64,000 bases of DNA, from positions 186,001-250,000 of the forward strand of contig CAWJKY010000003.1 in NCBI GenBank assembly GCA_963843565.1, in the 5' to 3' direction. Source of the DNA: DASZQY01 sp963843565 (GTDB lineage Bacteria > Pseudomonadota > Alphaproteobacteria > Rhizobiales > Kaistiaceae). Shown piece after piece: positions 9,123-19,257 of the stretch (position 1 is the stretch's first letter; every line of letters starts with the position of its first letter). Made by a program: the position numbers and the translations under genes. The notes beneath the pieces were generated by a model that was not told where the DNA came from, searched no databases, and saw nothing but the letters and a program-made list of their open reading frames with translations.

Positions 9123-12095
9123 ATGCCGGCCAAGCCCCGGAAGTCTCCCGCGCCCAAGGTCGCCCTTGCGGACGCGCTGAAACCGCGCCTGAAGCGAGCG
9201 GACGCCGCGCGCACCGGGGCGCGGCGCGCCGAGATACTGGCGGCGGCCGGGGAGGGCGCTGCCGGCCTCAAGGCGCGAATTGCGCCGGCACGGGTGGGCG
9301 GCTTCCTGGCGGCGGTCATGGACTGCGCGCCGTTCCTTGCCGGCCTCATCCTCGACGATCCGGCCCGCCTCCTGCGCTTGCTCGACGACGACCCGGCCGC
9401 GCGCCTCAAGGCGGTAACGTCGGCGACGGCCCGCGCATGGCGCAAGACCACACAAGCCGATCTCATGGCGCACTTGCGCACCGCGCGGCAGGAAGTGGCT
9501 CTGTTGACCGCGCTCGCCGATCTCGGCGGCTTATGGGACGTGCCGACCGTCACCGCTGCGCTCACCGCGTTTGCCGATGCCGCGGTCGGCGCGGCGGTGC
9601 GCTTCCTGCTCGACGGCGCGGCGGCGGCCGGCGAGATCGCGGTCGCCGATCCGGCGAAGCCCGACGAGGGCTCCGGGCTGATCATCCTCGGGATGGGCAA
9701 GTTCGGCGCCGGCGAGCTGAACTACTCCAGCGACATCGACCTGATCGTGCTCTTCGACCGCGACGTCGCACGTGTTCGCGACGAACGCGACCCGACCACC
9801 GTGTTCGTCAAGCTGACCAAGAAGCTGGTCGCGATCCTCAACGAGCGCACGGCTGACGGCTACGTCTTCCGCACCGACCTCAGGCTGCGGCCCGACCCCG
9901 GCACCACCAACATCGCCATGTCGACGGAGGCGGCGCTGCAATACTACGAGCAACTCGGGCAGAACTGGGAGCGCGCCGCACTCATCAAGGCGCGGCCGGT
10001 GGCGGGGGATAAGCGCGCCGGCGATGCCTTCCTCGCCGAGCTCACGCCGTACCTGTGGCGCAAGTATCTCGACTATGCGGCGATCGCCGACATCCACTCG
10101 ATCAAGCGCCAGATTCACGACTTTCGCGGCTTCGAGGACGTGGCGGTCGCCGGCCACAACATCAAGCTTGGCCGTGGCGGTATCCGCGAGATCGAGTTTT
10201 TCGTCCAGACGCAGCAACTGATCGCCGGCGGGCGCGACCCGCGCCTGCGCGGGCGCAGGACGCTCGACATGCTGGCGGCGCTGGCGGCCGGTGGCTGGAT
10301 CGACAAGGCGGTGCGCGACGACATGGCCGGCGCCTACGTGTGGCTGCGGCGCGTCGAGCATTGCCTGCAGATGGTCGCCGACAACCAGACCCACACCTTG
10401 CCCGAGGACCAGGCAGACCTCGCGGCGATCGCCCGCATGGCCGGCTACGCTGACGTGGCGGCCTTCGCGAAGGCGACCGTCACCACGCTCAATACGGTGA
10501 GCGGGCGCTATGCCAAGCTTTTCGAAGCCGAGCCGTCGCTGACCTCCGGCCTCGGCAGCCTAGCCTTCACCGGCGATACCGACGACCCGGAGACGCTGAC
10601 GACGCTGCGCAACCTCGGCTACGACAAGCCCGAGGACGTGACGCGGGCGGTGCGCGCCTGGCATTACGGACGCTATCCGGCGACACGCTCGGCCTCGGCG
10701 CGCGAGCGGCTGACCGAGTTCGTGCCGCTGCTCATCAAGACGCTGGCCGACACCGAGAACGCCGATGCGGCGTTCCTGGCCTTCGACCGCTTCCTCGCCC
10801 GGATGCCGGCCGGCGTGCAGCTGTTCTCCCTGCTACAATCGAACCCGCAGTTGCTCGACCTGCTGGCGAGCGTGCTGGCGACCGCGCCGCGTCTCGCCAC
10901 GACCATCGTGCAGCGCGCCCACGTTCTGGATTCGCTGACCGAACCGGCCTTCTTCGGCAGCCTTCCCGACAAGGCGACGCTCGGCGCGCGGCTGGAAGCG
11001 ATGCTGGCGGAGGCGCGCTCGTTCGAGGACCTGCTCGACCGGGCGCGCATCTTCGGGCAGGAGCAATCGTTCCTGATCGGCGTGCGCATCCTGGCCGGCA
11101 CGGTCAACCTGAGGAGCGCCGGCTACGCCTACAGCGACCTCGCCGACACGCTGCTGGCGGTGCTGACCGACGCGGTGCGCCATGCCTTCGAGGAAACGCA
11201 CGGCAAGATCAGGGGCGGCGCGGTGGCGCTGCTCGCCCTGGGTCGGCTTGGCGCGCGCGAGATGACCGCGACCTCCGACCTCGACCTGATGCTTCTCTAC
11301 GACTTCGACGCCCGTGCGACGAGTTCACATGGCAAGCGTCCCCTGCCGGGCAGCCTCTACTTCGCCCGTCTGACGCAGCGGCTGATCGCGGCGATTTCGG
11401 CGCCGACCGCGGAGGGGACGCTCTATCCGGTCGATCTGCGCCTGCGGCCGTCCGGCAATTCCGGCCCGGTCGCCACCCACATCGACAGCTTCGCCAGCTA
11501 CCAGGCGAAGGAGGCGTGGACCTGGGAGCACATGGCGCTGACCCGGGCGCGGGTGGTCGCCGGCGACGCGGCCCTGGTGCAACGGGCGGCCAGCGAGATC
11601 GCCGAGATCGTCAGGCGGCCTCGCGACGCGAAGAAGACCCTCGCCGACGTGCGCGAAATGCGTGGCATGGTGGAGGATGCCAAGGGCGGGGAAGGGGCGT
11701 GGGACCTGAAACAGGCGCCCGGCGGGCTGGTCGACATCGAGTTTATCGCGCAGGCGCTGCAACTGGTTCACGCCGCCGGGCACCCCGAACTTGCTTCGAC
11801 GGAAAGCGAGGTGACGCTGGCGGCAGCAGCCGAAGCCGGCTTGCTGCCCCGGCCGGAGGCCGACTTGCTGATCGCCGCGCTCAGGCTTCAGCAGGGCCTG
11901 TTCCAGATCCTGCGGTTGTGCATCGACGGCATCTTCAGGCCGGAGGAGGCGCCGCGCGCGCTTCTGGAGCGGCTCGCCGCGGCCGCCGAACTTCCCGACT
12001 TCGCCCGGCTCGACGCCTATCTGCGCGAAACCCAGGCCGGGGTACGGCAGATTTTCGAGCGCACCATCGGCGCGCTCGAACCGAAAACCAAGTAG
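9123..12095 (+). CDS. glnE: Bifunctional glutamine synthetase adenylyltransferase/deadenylase
   Basis: GlnE attaches AMP to, and removes it from, glutamine synthetase in response to PII and glutamine. The 990-residue protein has the two duplicated nucleotidyltransferase domains. The N-terminal removase domain carries GMGKFGAGELNYSSDIDL near residue 191, and the C-terminal transferase domain carries the matching LGRLGAREMTATSDLDL near residue 705. Each has the D-x-D metal pair. Length is normal. It is closely linked to the upstream kinase gene. Confidence 0.96.
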   Translation: MPAKPRKSPAPKVALADALKPRLKRADAARTGARRAEILAAAGEGAAGLKARIAPARVGGFLAAVMDCAPFLAGLILDDPARLLRLLDDDPAARLKAVTSATARAWRKTTQADLMAHLRTARQEVALLTALADLGGLWDVPTVTAALTAFADAAVGAAVRFLLDGAAAAGEIAVADPAKPDEGSGLIILGMGKFGAGELNYSSDIDLIVLFDRDVARVRDERDPTTVFVKLTKKLVAILNERTADGYVFRTDLRLRPDPGTTNIAMSTEAALQYYEQLGQNWERAALIKARPVAGDKRAGDAFLAELTPYLWRKYLDYAAIADIHSIKRQIHDFRGFEDVAVAGHNIKLGRGGIREIEFFVQTQQLIAGGRDPRLRGRRTLDMLAALAAGGWIDKAVRDDMAGAYVWLRRVEHCLQMVADNQTHTLPEDQADLAAIARMAGYADVAAFAKATVTTLNTVSGRYAKLFEAEPSLTSGLGSLAFTGDTDDPETLTTLRNLGYDKPEDVTRAVRAWHYGRYPATRSASARERLTEFVPLLIKTLADTENADAAFLAFDRFLARMPAGVQLFSLLQSNPQLLDLLASVLATAPRLATTIVQRAHVLDSLTEPAFFGSLPDKATLGARLEAMLAEARSFEDLLDRARIFGQEQSFLIGVRILAGTVNLRSAGYAYSDLADTLLAVLTDAVRHAFEETHGKIRGGAVALLALGRLGAREMTATSDLDLMLLYDFDARATSSHGKRPLPGSLYFARLTQRLIAAISAPTAEGTLYPVDLRLRPSGNSGPVATHIDSFASYQAKEAWTWEHMALTRARVVAGDAALVQRAASEIAEIVRRPRDAKKTLADVREMRGMVEDAKGGEGAWDLKQAPGGLVDIEFIAQALQLVHAAGHPELASTESEVTLAAAAEAGLLPRPEADLLIAALRLQQGLFQILRLCIDGIFRPEEAPRALLERLAAAAELPDFARLDAYLRETQAGVRQIFERTIGALEPKTK

Positions 12096-12138
12096 AGTGG
12101 CCGCCTTGGCCTTTGGCCCCTGACATCGGGAAAGTTAA

Positions 12139-12687
12139 ATGAAATCGGCATGGCGGGTGAGCGCCGCGGCGGTCGCGCTGGCGCTGGCGCTGGCAACGGG
12201 CGGCGTAGCGTACGCCGAACAGCTCGTCTGGTTCTTCACCAGCGACGACTCGTCGGCGTACATCGCCGTCGAGGGCGCCTCGCAGGTCGGCCAGGAGGAA
12301 GCGGACGCGGCCTTCTCGATGAGCTGCTCGATCACGGGCGACGAAGAGACGATCGTCTACGGAGTCGACGCCAAGGCGCTCGGCGAGACGATCGCCAAGG
12401 GCGACGTTCCCTCATTCCATCTGGTGATCGACGGCAAGCCGGACGAGTCCGGCGACGCCATCGCGGACATTCATTTCGGCGAGATGACCGGCGACTGGGA
12501 GTACGTGGTCAACGGAACCCTGACGTATGGCATGGTGGCCGCCAAGACGATCGCGATCGTGGGCGCCGGCGTCAACCTGACACTGCCGACGGATCAGATG
12601 AGCGCCAGCCTCCAGAAGTTCCAGAGCGCCTGCGATACGCTCGAGGCGACGAGCGACGGCAGCGACGACGGCGATACCGGGAACTGA
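12139..12687 (+). CDS. Secreted protein of unknown function
   Basis: I do not recognise this 182-residue protein. It begins with a clear signal peptide (positive KSAWR, then an Ala/Leu core, cleavage near VAYA). The mature part is acidic, contains two cysteines (MSCSIT and SACDTL) that could form a disulphide, and ends in a Ser/Asp/Gly-rich tail. No membrane segment or catalytic motif is visible. A GGGAAAG ribosome site supports the start. It is convergent with the PleC-like kinase gene, with only 12 bases between them. Confidence 0.6.
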   Translation: MKSAWRVSAAAVALALALATGGVAYAEQLVWFFTSDDSSAYIAVEGASQVGQEEADAAFSMSCSITGDEETIVYGVDAKALGETIAKGDVPSFHLVIDGKPDESGDAIADIHFGEMTGDWEYVVNGTLTYGMVAAKTIAIVGAGVNLTLPTDQMSASLQKFQSACDTLEATSDGSDDGDTGN

Positions 12688-12699
12688 GGCGGCGGGCGG

Positions 12700-15060
12700 C
12701 TACGCTGCCGAACGTTCGGCGTCGTCGGCGTCTTCTTTCTCCGGCGGCACGGTGGGCAGGCGCACGGCGACGATCGTGCCGGTGCCCTCATGCGAGCGGA
12801 TGCGCATGGCGCCGCCGTGGAGGGAGACCTGCGAACTGGCGATGGCGAGGCCCAGGCCGGAGCCGCGGTGGCTCTTGGTGAACTGGTTGGAGACCTGCTC
12901 GAAGGGCTGGCCGAGCTTGCCGAGCGCCTCGCGCGGGATGCCGATGCCGGTATCGGCGACGCAGAAATAGATCGACTGGCCGATGGCGCGGGCGCGCACG
13001 CGAATGCGCCCACCGGCGGGCGTGAACTTGACGGCGTTTGACAGAAGATTGAGCACGATCTGGGTGAGAGCGCGCTTGTCGCCGCGCATCCTCAGGCCTT
13101 TCTCGGTCTCGGGAATCACGTCGATCTGCTGTTCCGCCGCCATGGTGCTGACGACCCGGATCGACTCTTCGACGAGGTCGTCGAGCACCAGATCCTCCGG
13201 ATGGAGCATCATGCGGCCGGCCTCGATGCGAGACATGTCGAGCACGTCGTTGATGACGCCGAGCAGATAGCGGCCGCTCTGGTGGATGTCCTGGCTGTAT
13301 TCGACGTACTTCGGCGAACCGAGCGCGCCGAACATGCCCGACTGCATGATCTCGGAAAAGCCGATGACCGCGTTCAGCGGCGTGCGCAGCTCATGGCTGA
13401 TGTTGGCGAGGAACTCCGACTTGGTCCGGTTGGCGGCCTCGGCGCGATCCTTTTCCTCGGCGTACTTCTCGGCGAGCTCCACCATCTGCTGGGCCTGCTG
13501 CTCGAGCTTCTGGCGCGATTGACGGAGGTCGGCGATGGTCGCCATCAGGCGGCGTTCGCCCTCGATCAGGCGGCCCTCGTGCTGCTTCAGCGGCGTGATG
13601 TCGGTGCCGACCGAGACGAAGCCGCCGTCCTTGGTGCGGCGCTCGTTGATCTGGAGCCAGCGGCCGTCCTCCAGCTGCAACTCGAAGGACCGGGCGCCGT
13701 CCTCGGGAACGCCGGTGCTGGCGACCGTCGAGCGGACGAGCGGCTTGCGACCTGCCGCGATCACGTCGGCATAAGGGGTGCCTGGCGCGAGGGCCGCGTC
13801 GGGAATGCCGTGCAGCTGCTGGTACTTGGAATTGCACATCACCAGCCGGTTTTCCGCGTCCCACAGGACAAAGGCTTCCGAGATGGTCTCGATGGCATCG
13901 CGCAGTCGGATGTCGGCGGTCTTGGAGCGCTCCACGAGGCGCATCTGCTCGGTCACGTCGACGGCGATGCCGATCAGGTGCGGGGTAGGGCCGTTGCGGT
14001 CGATCAGCTCGGCGCGGGCCCGCATCCATACCCAGCGGCCGTCGGCGTGGCGCATGCGGAACATGCGGTCGATCATGGCTTCGCCGGACGCGAACAGGGA
14101 CTCGACCGCGGTCATGAGGTCGCCGTCGTCGGGATGGATCAGGCGAGAGACCTCGCCGTAGCCCAACAGCGTGTCGCGGGTGGGCAGCCCGAGGAGCGCG
14201 AACATCGACCCCGACCAGAACAGGCGGCCGTGGGCAAGGTCCCAGTCCCACAGGCCGCAGCGGCCGCGCATCAGGGCGGTTTCGACCTGGGCCTGGGTCT
14301 TGGCGTAGATGCGGTCGGCTTCCGCCGCGCGGGTCGCCTGGGAGAAGTAGCCGTAGAGGATGACCAACAGGATGGCGCTGGTGCCGATGAAGATGGTGGC
14401 GTTCAGCGAGACGTTCGCCCGCCAGTCGCGGAAGACCGCGCTGGTCGGCTCGACCACGGCGACGAAGCCGAGCGGCGCCGGCAGGGCGCTGGCTGCGGCA
14501 AGCGCGGTCTCGTCGTCGGGGAGCGTGATCTCAAGGACGCCGGCGCGGGCGCCGAAGGTGGTGAGGGGCTGCGCCTCGCCGATCAGCGAGGTGAGGGCGA
14601 CGTTTTCCCGGTCAAGCGCGCGCGGCGCGGTGGCGATGACGGTGCCGGCGGCGTCGGTGACGTAGATGCGCCGGCTGTCGGCGGTGGCGCTGGCGGGCAG
14701 GGCGTCGGCGAGGGCGTTCTCGACCTTCAGGCGGCTGGCGGCGGCTTCGGCGGGGAGCTGCGCCAACGCGTCGCTGAGGATCGCGGTGATCATGGCGACG
14801 GAGTCGCGGGCGCTCGCCTCGCGGTCGGCGCGTTCGCCATAGAGCTCCACGAAGCGGGCGAGGCCGACGATCGTCAGGAAGACGACGATCATGACGGGGA
14901 TGGCGCGACGCAGATAGGGCTCGGCGGCTACCAGCTTCTGGTAGGCCGGGTGAACGAGAAGCCTGGCGTGTCCGGGCGTGATCGAATCGCCTTTGCGTTT
15001 CGCTCCCGAAAAAGGCCAATGCTTCGCCATCGACGGACCAGCCGTCCCGGCCCCCGCCAT
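12700..15060 (-). CDS. pleC: PleC/PdhS-type sensor histidine kinase with PAS domains
   Basis: This 786-residue kinase has two membrane helices (about 52-72 and 222-242) around a periplasmic loop, a PAS/PAC domain (about 280-375), a second PAS-like domain (about 395-490), a coiled coil, then HisKA and HATPase. Key motifs are NISHELRTPLNAVIGFSEI and GSGLGLAIA preceded by TKSHR, wording typical of PleC, which acts on DivK/PleD in alphaproteobacterial cell-cycle control. Location beside glnE and pepN supports the name. A GAGGGGGG ribosome site fixes the start. It could instead be another PdhS-family member. Confidence 0.8.
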   Translation of the reverse strand: MAGAGTAGPSMAKHWPFSGAKRKGDSITPGHARLLVHPAYQKLVAAEPYLRRAIPVMIVVFLTIVGLARFVELYGERADREASARDSVAMITAILSDALAQLPAEAAASRLKVENALADALPASATADSRRIYVTDAAGTVIATAPRALDRENVALTSLIGEAQPLTTFGARAGVLEITLPDDETALAAASALPAPLGFVAVVEPTSAVFRDWRANVSLNATIFIGTSAILLVILYGYFSQATRAAEADRIYAKTQAQVETALMRGRCGLWDWDLAHGRLFWSGSMFALLGLPTRDTLLGYGEVSRLIHPDDGDLMTAVESLFASGEAMIDRMFRMRHADGRWVWMRARAELIDRNGPTPHLIGIAVDVTEQMRLVERSKTADIRLRDAIETISEAFVLWDAENRLVMCNSKYQQLHGIPDAALAPGTPYADVIAAGRKPLVRSTVASTGVPEDGARSFELQLEDGRWLQINERRTKDGGFVSVGTDITPLKQHEGRLIEGERRLMATIADLRQSRQKLEQQAQQMVELAEKYAEEKDRAEAANRTKSEFLANISHELRTPLNAVIGFSEIMQSGMFGALGSPKYVEYSQDIHQSGRYLLGVINDVLDMSRIEAGRMMLHPEDLVLDDLVEESIRVVSTMAAEQQIDVIPETEKGLRMRGDKRALTQIVLNLLSNAVKFTPAGGRIRVRARAIGQSIYFCVADTGIGIPREALGKLGQPFEQVSNQFTKSHRGSGLGLAIASSQVSLHGGAMRIRSHEGTGTIVAVRLPTVPPEKEDADDAERSAA

Positions 15061-15227
15061 GCGAGGCCCCCCTCAAGATCCCAATGATGTATCGGAAGAC
15101 GCCACGTCCGAATCACCGCATTTGAATCGACGGGAATCGCCTTGTCCATAGCGCCCCGGCATTATTGTCGCGGGCGAGTCCGGGGGAACACACACACGGC
15201 GATTCTGCAGTAATATCAATCCGTTGG

Positions 15228-17861
15228 TCAGGCGAGCGTGCGGGTGACAATGTCGCGGGTGTCGCTCGAAAGGTCGGCGACTTCGGAGACCATGCGCAGC
15301 GCCGCCTCGGCCTTCGCCCGGCGGCCCGGTTCCAGTGCCCGCCACGAGCGGAAGCTGACCAGCAGCCGCGCCGCGGTCTGCGGGTTGCGCTGGTCGAGGC
15401 CGATCACGAAGCGGGCGAGGAAATCGTAGCCGGCACCGTCGGCGCGGTTGAACTGGGTCTGGTTGGCGCCGGCGAAGGCGCCGACCAGGGCGCGGATGCG
15501 GTTCGGGTTGGAGAGTGCGAAGGCCGGGTCCTCGAGAAGCGCGCGGACCCGGTCGAGGGTCTCCGGCGCCGGCACGGTCGCCTCGAATGCCAGCCACTTG
15601 TCGAGGACGAGCGGGTCGTCCCGGTAGCGCTCGCGGAAGGCCTCGAGGGCGGCGATGCGTTCGTCGAGAGCGTTGCCGGTCAGGATCGCCAGCGCTGCGG
15701 CGCGGTCGGTCATGTTGTCGGCGGTCTCGAAGCGGTCGACGACGCGGGCGATGGCGTCGGAGTTGCCGTCGGCGACCATCAGGTCGAGGAGGGCGCCGGC
15801 AAGCGCCCGGCGGCCGGCGGCAGCCGCGTCGGGCGAGAACGGCCCACGGTCGTCGAGGCGATCGAGGACGGCGGCGAGGCGCGCGCCGACGCGATCGGCA
15901 ATGCGGGCGCGGACCTGATTGCGGGCGGTGGCGATGGCGTCCGGGTCGACGTCGCGCCCGATCTCGCGACCGACGTCGGCCTCGCCGGGCAACTGCATGA
16001 TCTGGGCGCGGAAGGCGGGCTCCAGCGCATCGTTCTCGGCGACATCGGCGAGCGCGTCGATGAAGGCCGGGTCGAAATCGACCCGTTCACCCTGCGCCGC
16101 CGCAGCAGCACCGGCGATCAACGTGCGCGTCGCCAACGTCTGGGCGGCCTGCCAGCGGTTGAACGGGTCGATGTCGGTCCTGAGCAGGAACAGGAGATCG
16201 GCCGTCGACAGGTCGATCGACAAGCGGACCGGCGCCGAGAACCCGCGCAGCAGCGAGGGCACGGGGCGGTTGGACACACCGTGGAAGACGATCGTCTGGC
16301 TGGGCGCGGTCAGATGGATCACGTCGCCGGTCACGTCGCCGCCGGTGGCGCGGTCGAAGGCGAGGTCCTCGCCGTTCTGGCCGACGAGGCCGAAGCGGAC
16401 GGGAATGTGCATCGGCTGTTTGGCCGACTGGCCGGGGGTCGGCGGCACGCTCTGCTCGAGCGCCAGCGTGTAGGTCTTGGCGCGCGCATCGTAGGCGCCC
16501 CTGGCGCTCACCTCGGGCGTGCCCGCCTGGCTGTACCAGAGCTTGAACTGGGCGAGATCGGCGTTGTTGGCGTCGGCGAAGGCGGCGAGGAAATCCTCGA
16601 TGGTGACCGCCTGCCCGTCGTGACGCTTGACGTAGAGGTCCATGCCGGCGCGGAAGCCCTCGGCACCGACCACCGTCTTCAGCATGCGCACCACCTCGGC
16701 GCCCTTGTCGTAGACGGTCGGCGTGTAGAAGTTGTTGATCTCGTGATAGGCCTCGGGCCGGACGGGATGGGCGAGCGGCCCGGCGTCCTCGGGAAACTGG
16801 CGCGCCTTCAGCGCGCGCACGTCGGCGATGCGCTTGACGGCACGCGAGCGCATGTCGGACGAGAATTCCTGATCGCGATAGACGGTCAGCCCTTCCTTCA
16901 GACAGAGCTGGAACCAGTCGCGGCAGGTGATGCGGTCGCCCGTCCAGTTGTGAAAGTACTCGTGGCCGATGACACCCTCGACGTAGGCGAAGTCGACGTC
17001 GGTGGCGGTCTCGGGGTCGGCCAGCACGTACTTGTCGTTGAAGACGTTGAGGCCCTTGTTCTCCATCGCGCCCATGTTGAAGTCGGACACGGCGACGACG
17101 TTGAAGATGTCGAGATCGTATTCCAGGCCGAACGCCGTTTCGTCCCAGCGCATGGAGCGCTTCAGCGAATCCATCGCCCAGGCGCAGCGCGCCTCCTTGC
17201 CGTGCTCGCAGTAGATGGCGAGCGCGACCTGGCGCCCCGACATGGTCGTGAAGGTGTCGCGGAGCACACCGAGATCGCCGGCGACCATGGCGAACAGATA
17301 GGAGGGCTTGGGGAAGGGATCGTGCCAGACGGCGAAATGGCGCTCGGTGCCGGGAATCGCGCCACTCTCGACCAGGTTGCCGTTGGACAGGAGCGCCGGG
17401 GCCTCGGCGCGCGGCGCCTCGATGCGGGTCGTGTAGACCGACAGGACGTCCGGCCGATCGAGGAAGTAGGTGATGCGGCGGAAGCCTTCCGCCTCGCATT
17501 GGGTGCAATACGTGCCGCTCGACCGGAACAGGCCCATCAGCTTGGTGTTGGCGGTGGGGTTCAGCCGGGTGACCATCTCAAGTGTGAACGGGCCGGCGGG
17601 CAGGTCGCGGATCGCAAGCCGCTCCGGGGTGGCGACGAAGCGGTCCGGCGGCAGGCGGGTGCCGTCGAGGGCGACCGAGACGAGGTCGAGTTCGTCGCCG
17701 TCTAGCGACAACTCGCGTGCGCTGCCCTGCGGACGCAGCGCCAGCTTTGCCGTCACCATCGTCGCGGCCGGATCGAGCTGGAACGTCAGGTCGACCGTCT
17801 CGATGATGAAATCGGGCGAGCGGTAGTCCTCAAGGCGCACCGGCGCCGCATCTCGCTTCAT
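15228..17861 (-). CDS. pepN: Aminopeptidase N (M1 zinc metallopeptidase)
   Basis: This 877-residue cytosolic peptidase removes N-terminal residues from peptides. The substrate-binding GAMENKGLN motif is followed by the zinc site HEYFHNWTGDR (His300, Glu301, His304) and the third ligand Glu323 in LKEGLTVYRDQEF. The long alpha-helical C-terminal domain of the Escherichia coli-type PepN is present. No signal peptide is seen. A GTG nine bases upstream is an alternative start. About 170 bases of non-coding sequence separate it from the PleC-like gene on the same strand. Confidence 0.95.
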   Translation of the reverse strand: MKRDAAPVRLEDYRSPDFIIETVDLTFQLDPAATMVTAKLALRPQGSARELSLDGDELDLVSVALDGTRLPPDRFVATPERLAIRDLPAGPFTLEMVTRLNPTANTKLMGLFRSSGTYCTQCEAEGFRRITYFLDRPDVLSVYTTRIEAPRAEAPALLSNGNLVESGAIPGTERHFAVWHDPFPKPSYLFAMVAGDLGVLRDTFTTMSGRQVALAIYCEHGKEARCAWAMDSLKRSMRWDETAFGLEYDLDIFNVVAVSDFNMGAMENKGLNVFNDKYVLADPETATDVDFAYVEGVIGHEYFHNWTGDRITCRDWFQLCLKEGLTVYRDQEFSSDMRSRAVKRIADVRALKARQFPEDAGPLAHPVRPEAYHEINNFYTPTVYDKGAEVVRMLKTVVGAEGFRAGMDLYVKRHDGQAVTIEDFLAAFADANNADLAQFKLWYSQAGTPEVSARGAYDARAKTYTLALEQSVPPTPGQSAKQPMHIPVRFGLVGQNGEDLAFDRATGGDVTGDVIHLTAPSQTIVFHGVSNRPVPSLLRGFSAPVRLSIDLSTADLLFLLRTDIDPFNRWQAAQTLATRTLIAGAAAAAQGERVDFDPAFIDALADVAENDALEPAFRAQIMQLPGEADVGREIGRDVDPDAIATARNQVRARIADRVGARLAAVLDRLDDRGPFSPDAAAAGRRALAGALLDLMVADGNSDAIARVVDRFETADNMTDRAAALAILTGNALDERIAALEAFRERYRDDPLVLDKWLAFEATVPAPETLDRVRALLEDPAFALSNPNRIRALVGAFAGANQTQFNRADGAGYDFLARFVIGLDQRNPQTAARLLVSFRSWRALEPGRRAKAEAALRMVSEVADLSSDTRDIVTRTLA

Positions 17862-18205
17862 GACACTCACTTGGGTCTCGGGGGGCGGCCCGCTCGGACA
17901 TCAAACGGGTCCGGACGTTTGTAGGCGGAAGGCGGGTCGGTTCGCAATTGGTCAAAGGCAGCAGATCGGGAGACAAATGCGGTTGCAAAAGCGTTGTATT
18001 TGACGTGCGCCCCTCGGCGGCGGTCGGACTCGATGCGGGGGCGATACACGCGGCTGAGGGGCGACTCGGCCTCCGCGTAACATGCTGCGATGTATGGAAT
18101 TTCTCGATTTCTTCGACGGTGTCCCGGCGCCGAGGGCCCGCTCCACGCACGGCACGATTGCTTTCCGTGACGCCCGGATATATGCAACATATGAAGGGAA
18201 ATGTA
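17862..18205. other. Divergent intergenic region, pepN / LacI-type regulator
   Basis: These 344 bases must hold the promoters of pepN (leftward) and of the regulator (rightward). The middle is richer in A/T than its surroundings and contains a TTGCAAAAGCGTTGTA stretch loosely like a LacI-family operator around 17973-17990. I see no gene. The reading frame of the regulator stays open through part of it but lacks a plausible start there. Confidence 0.5.
18180..18192. promoter_or_regulatory. ATATG-N3-CATAT dyad just before the regulator start
   Basis: ATATG-CAA-CATAT is a perfect 5-bp inverted repeat about 14 bases before the start codon of the LacI-type gene. It could be an autoregulatory operator; short A/T dyads also arise by chance, so support is modest. 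Confidence 0.3.
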
Positions 18206-19231
18206 ATGGCGCGCACCACGCTTCAGGACGTCGCACGGACCGCGGGTGTCAGCCTCGCGACCGTGGACCGAGTCCTGAACCATCGCTCCGGTGTCCATGC
18301 CGAGACCGCCGAGCGCGTGCAGGCTGCGGTCGACCTCCTGAAGTATCGCCCCGATCGGCTCGCGGCCCGTCTTGCCCGCGGGCGCGACCACCGTTTCCGC
18401 TTCGTGCTGCCCACCGGCGACAACGCCTTCATGCAGGCGCTCGAGAAGGAAGTGCTTTCCGCCGCCGAGCGCTTCGCCGACGAGCGGGTGCAAATCGACA
18501 TAGACCACGTCGACGTGTTCGACGGCGACGTGCTCGCCGATGCGCTCGAGAAACTGCGCGGCGAGGTGGACGGGGTCGCGGTGGTGGCGCTCGACCATCC
18601 GACCGTGCGCGAGGCAATCGACGACCTGACCAACGCCGGGGTGACCGTCGTGACGCTGGTCTCCGATGTGCCGCGGGCGCGCCGGGCCCACTACGTCGGC
18701 ATCGATAATTCCGCGGCCGGCCGCACGGCGGCGAGCCTGCTCGGCCAATTCCTGGCAGGCCGCGCCGGCAAGGTCGGGCTGATCGCCGGTTCCATCGCGC
18801 TTCGCGACCATATCGAGCGCCAGCTTGGCTTTGAGCAGGTCATCACCCGCGACTTCCCCCAGCTTCAGCTTCTGCCGGTGCGCGAGGGCCGCGACGACGA
18901 CGAGCGGGTCGAGGCGCTGGCAACGGGCCTGCTCAACGAGCACCCGGACGTGATCGGCATCTACAGCGCGGGCGCCGGCAACGGCGGCATCGTGGCGGCG
19001 CTCGACAAGGCCGGACGCGCCCGCGACGTGGTGTTCATCGCGCACGAGCTCACCCAGTTTTCCCGTCGCCACCTCATTCGCGGCACCATCGACGCGATCA
19101 TCAATCAGGATCCTGGGCACGAGGCGCGCAGCGCCACCCGGTTACTCATGGCGGAGCGCGAGGGGATTCCGATCTATGCCAGCCAGGAGCGCATCCGGAT
19201 CGACATTTTCCTGCGCGAGAACGTTCCGTAG
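18206..19231 (+). CDS. LacI-family transcriptional regulator of the xyl operon
   Basis: The 341-residue regulator has an N-terminal helix-turn-helix (TTLQDVARTAGVSLATVDRV, residues 4-23) and the LacI hinge region. A periplasmic-binding-protein-like sugar domain follows, of the type found in ribose-like binding proteins. The ATG chosen has an AGGGA ribosome site; longer in-frame starts would add a basic leader unlike the family. It sits 26 bases upstream of xylB on the same strand and so probably responds to a pentose or related sugar. Which sugar cannot be told from the sequence. Confidence 0.88.
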   Translation: MARTTLQDVARTAGVSLATVDRVLNHRSGVHAETAERVQAAVDLLKYRPDRLAARLARGRDHRFRFVLPTGDNAFMQALEKEVLSAAERFADERVQIDIDHVDVFDGDVLADALEKLRGEVDGVAVVALDHPTVREAIDDLTNAGVTVVTLVSDVPRARRAHYVGIDNSAAGRTAASLLGQFLAGRAGKVGLIAGSIALRDHIERQLGFEQVITRDFPQLQLLPVREGRDDDERVEALATGLLNEHPDVIGIYSAGAGNGGIVAALDKAGRARDVVFIAHELTQFSRRHLIRGTIDAIINQDPGHEARSATRLLMAEREGIPIYASQERIRIDIFLRENVP

Positions 19232-19257
19232 GGCGGGGAGGCGAAGCGTTCGGGGCC

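Noticed and set aside
13201..17705. Two long plus-strand open frames opposite the PleC-like kinase and pepN
   Set aside because: Both are shadows of genes with intact catalytic motifs on the minus strand.
17948..18205. Longer N-terminus for the LacI-type regulator
   Set aside because: The extension has no family likeness and would place the helix-turn-helix far from the N-terminus; a proper ribosome site lies before the later ATG.
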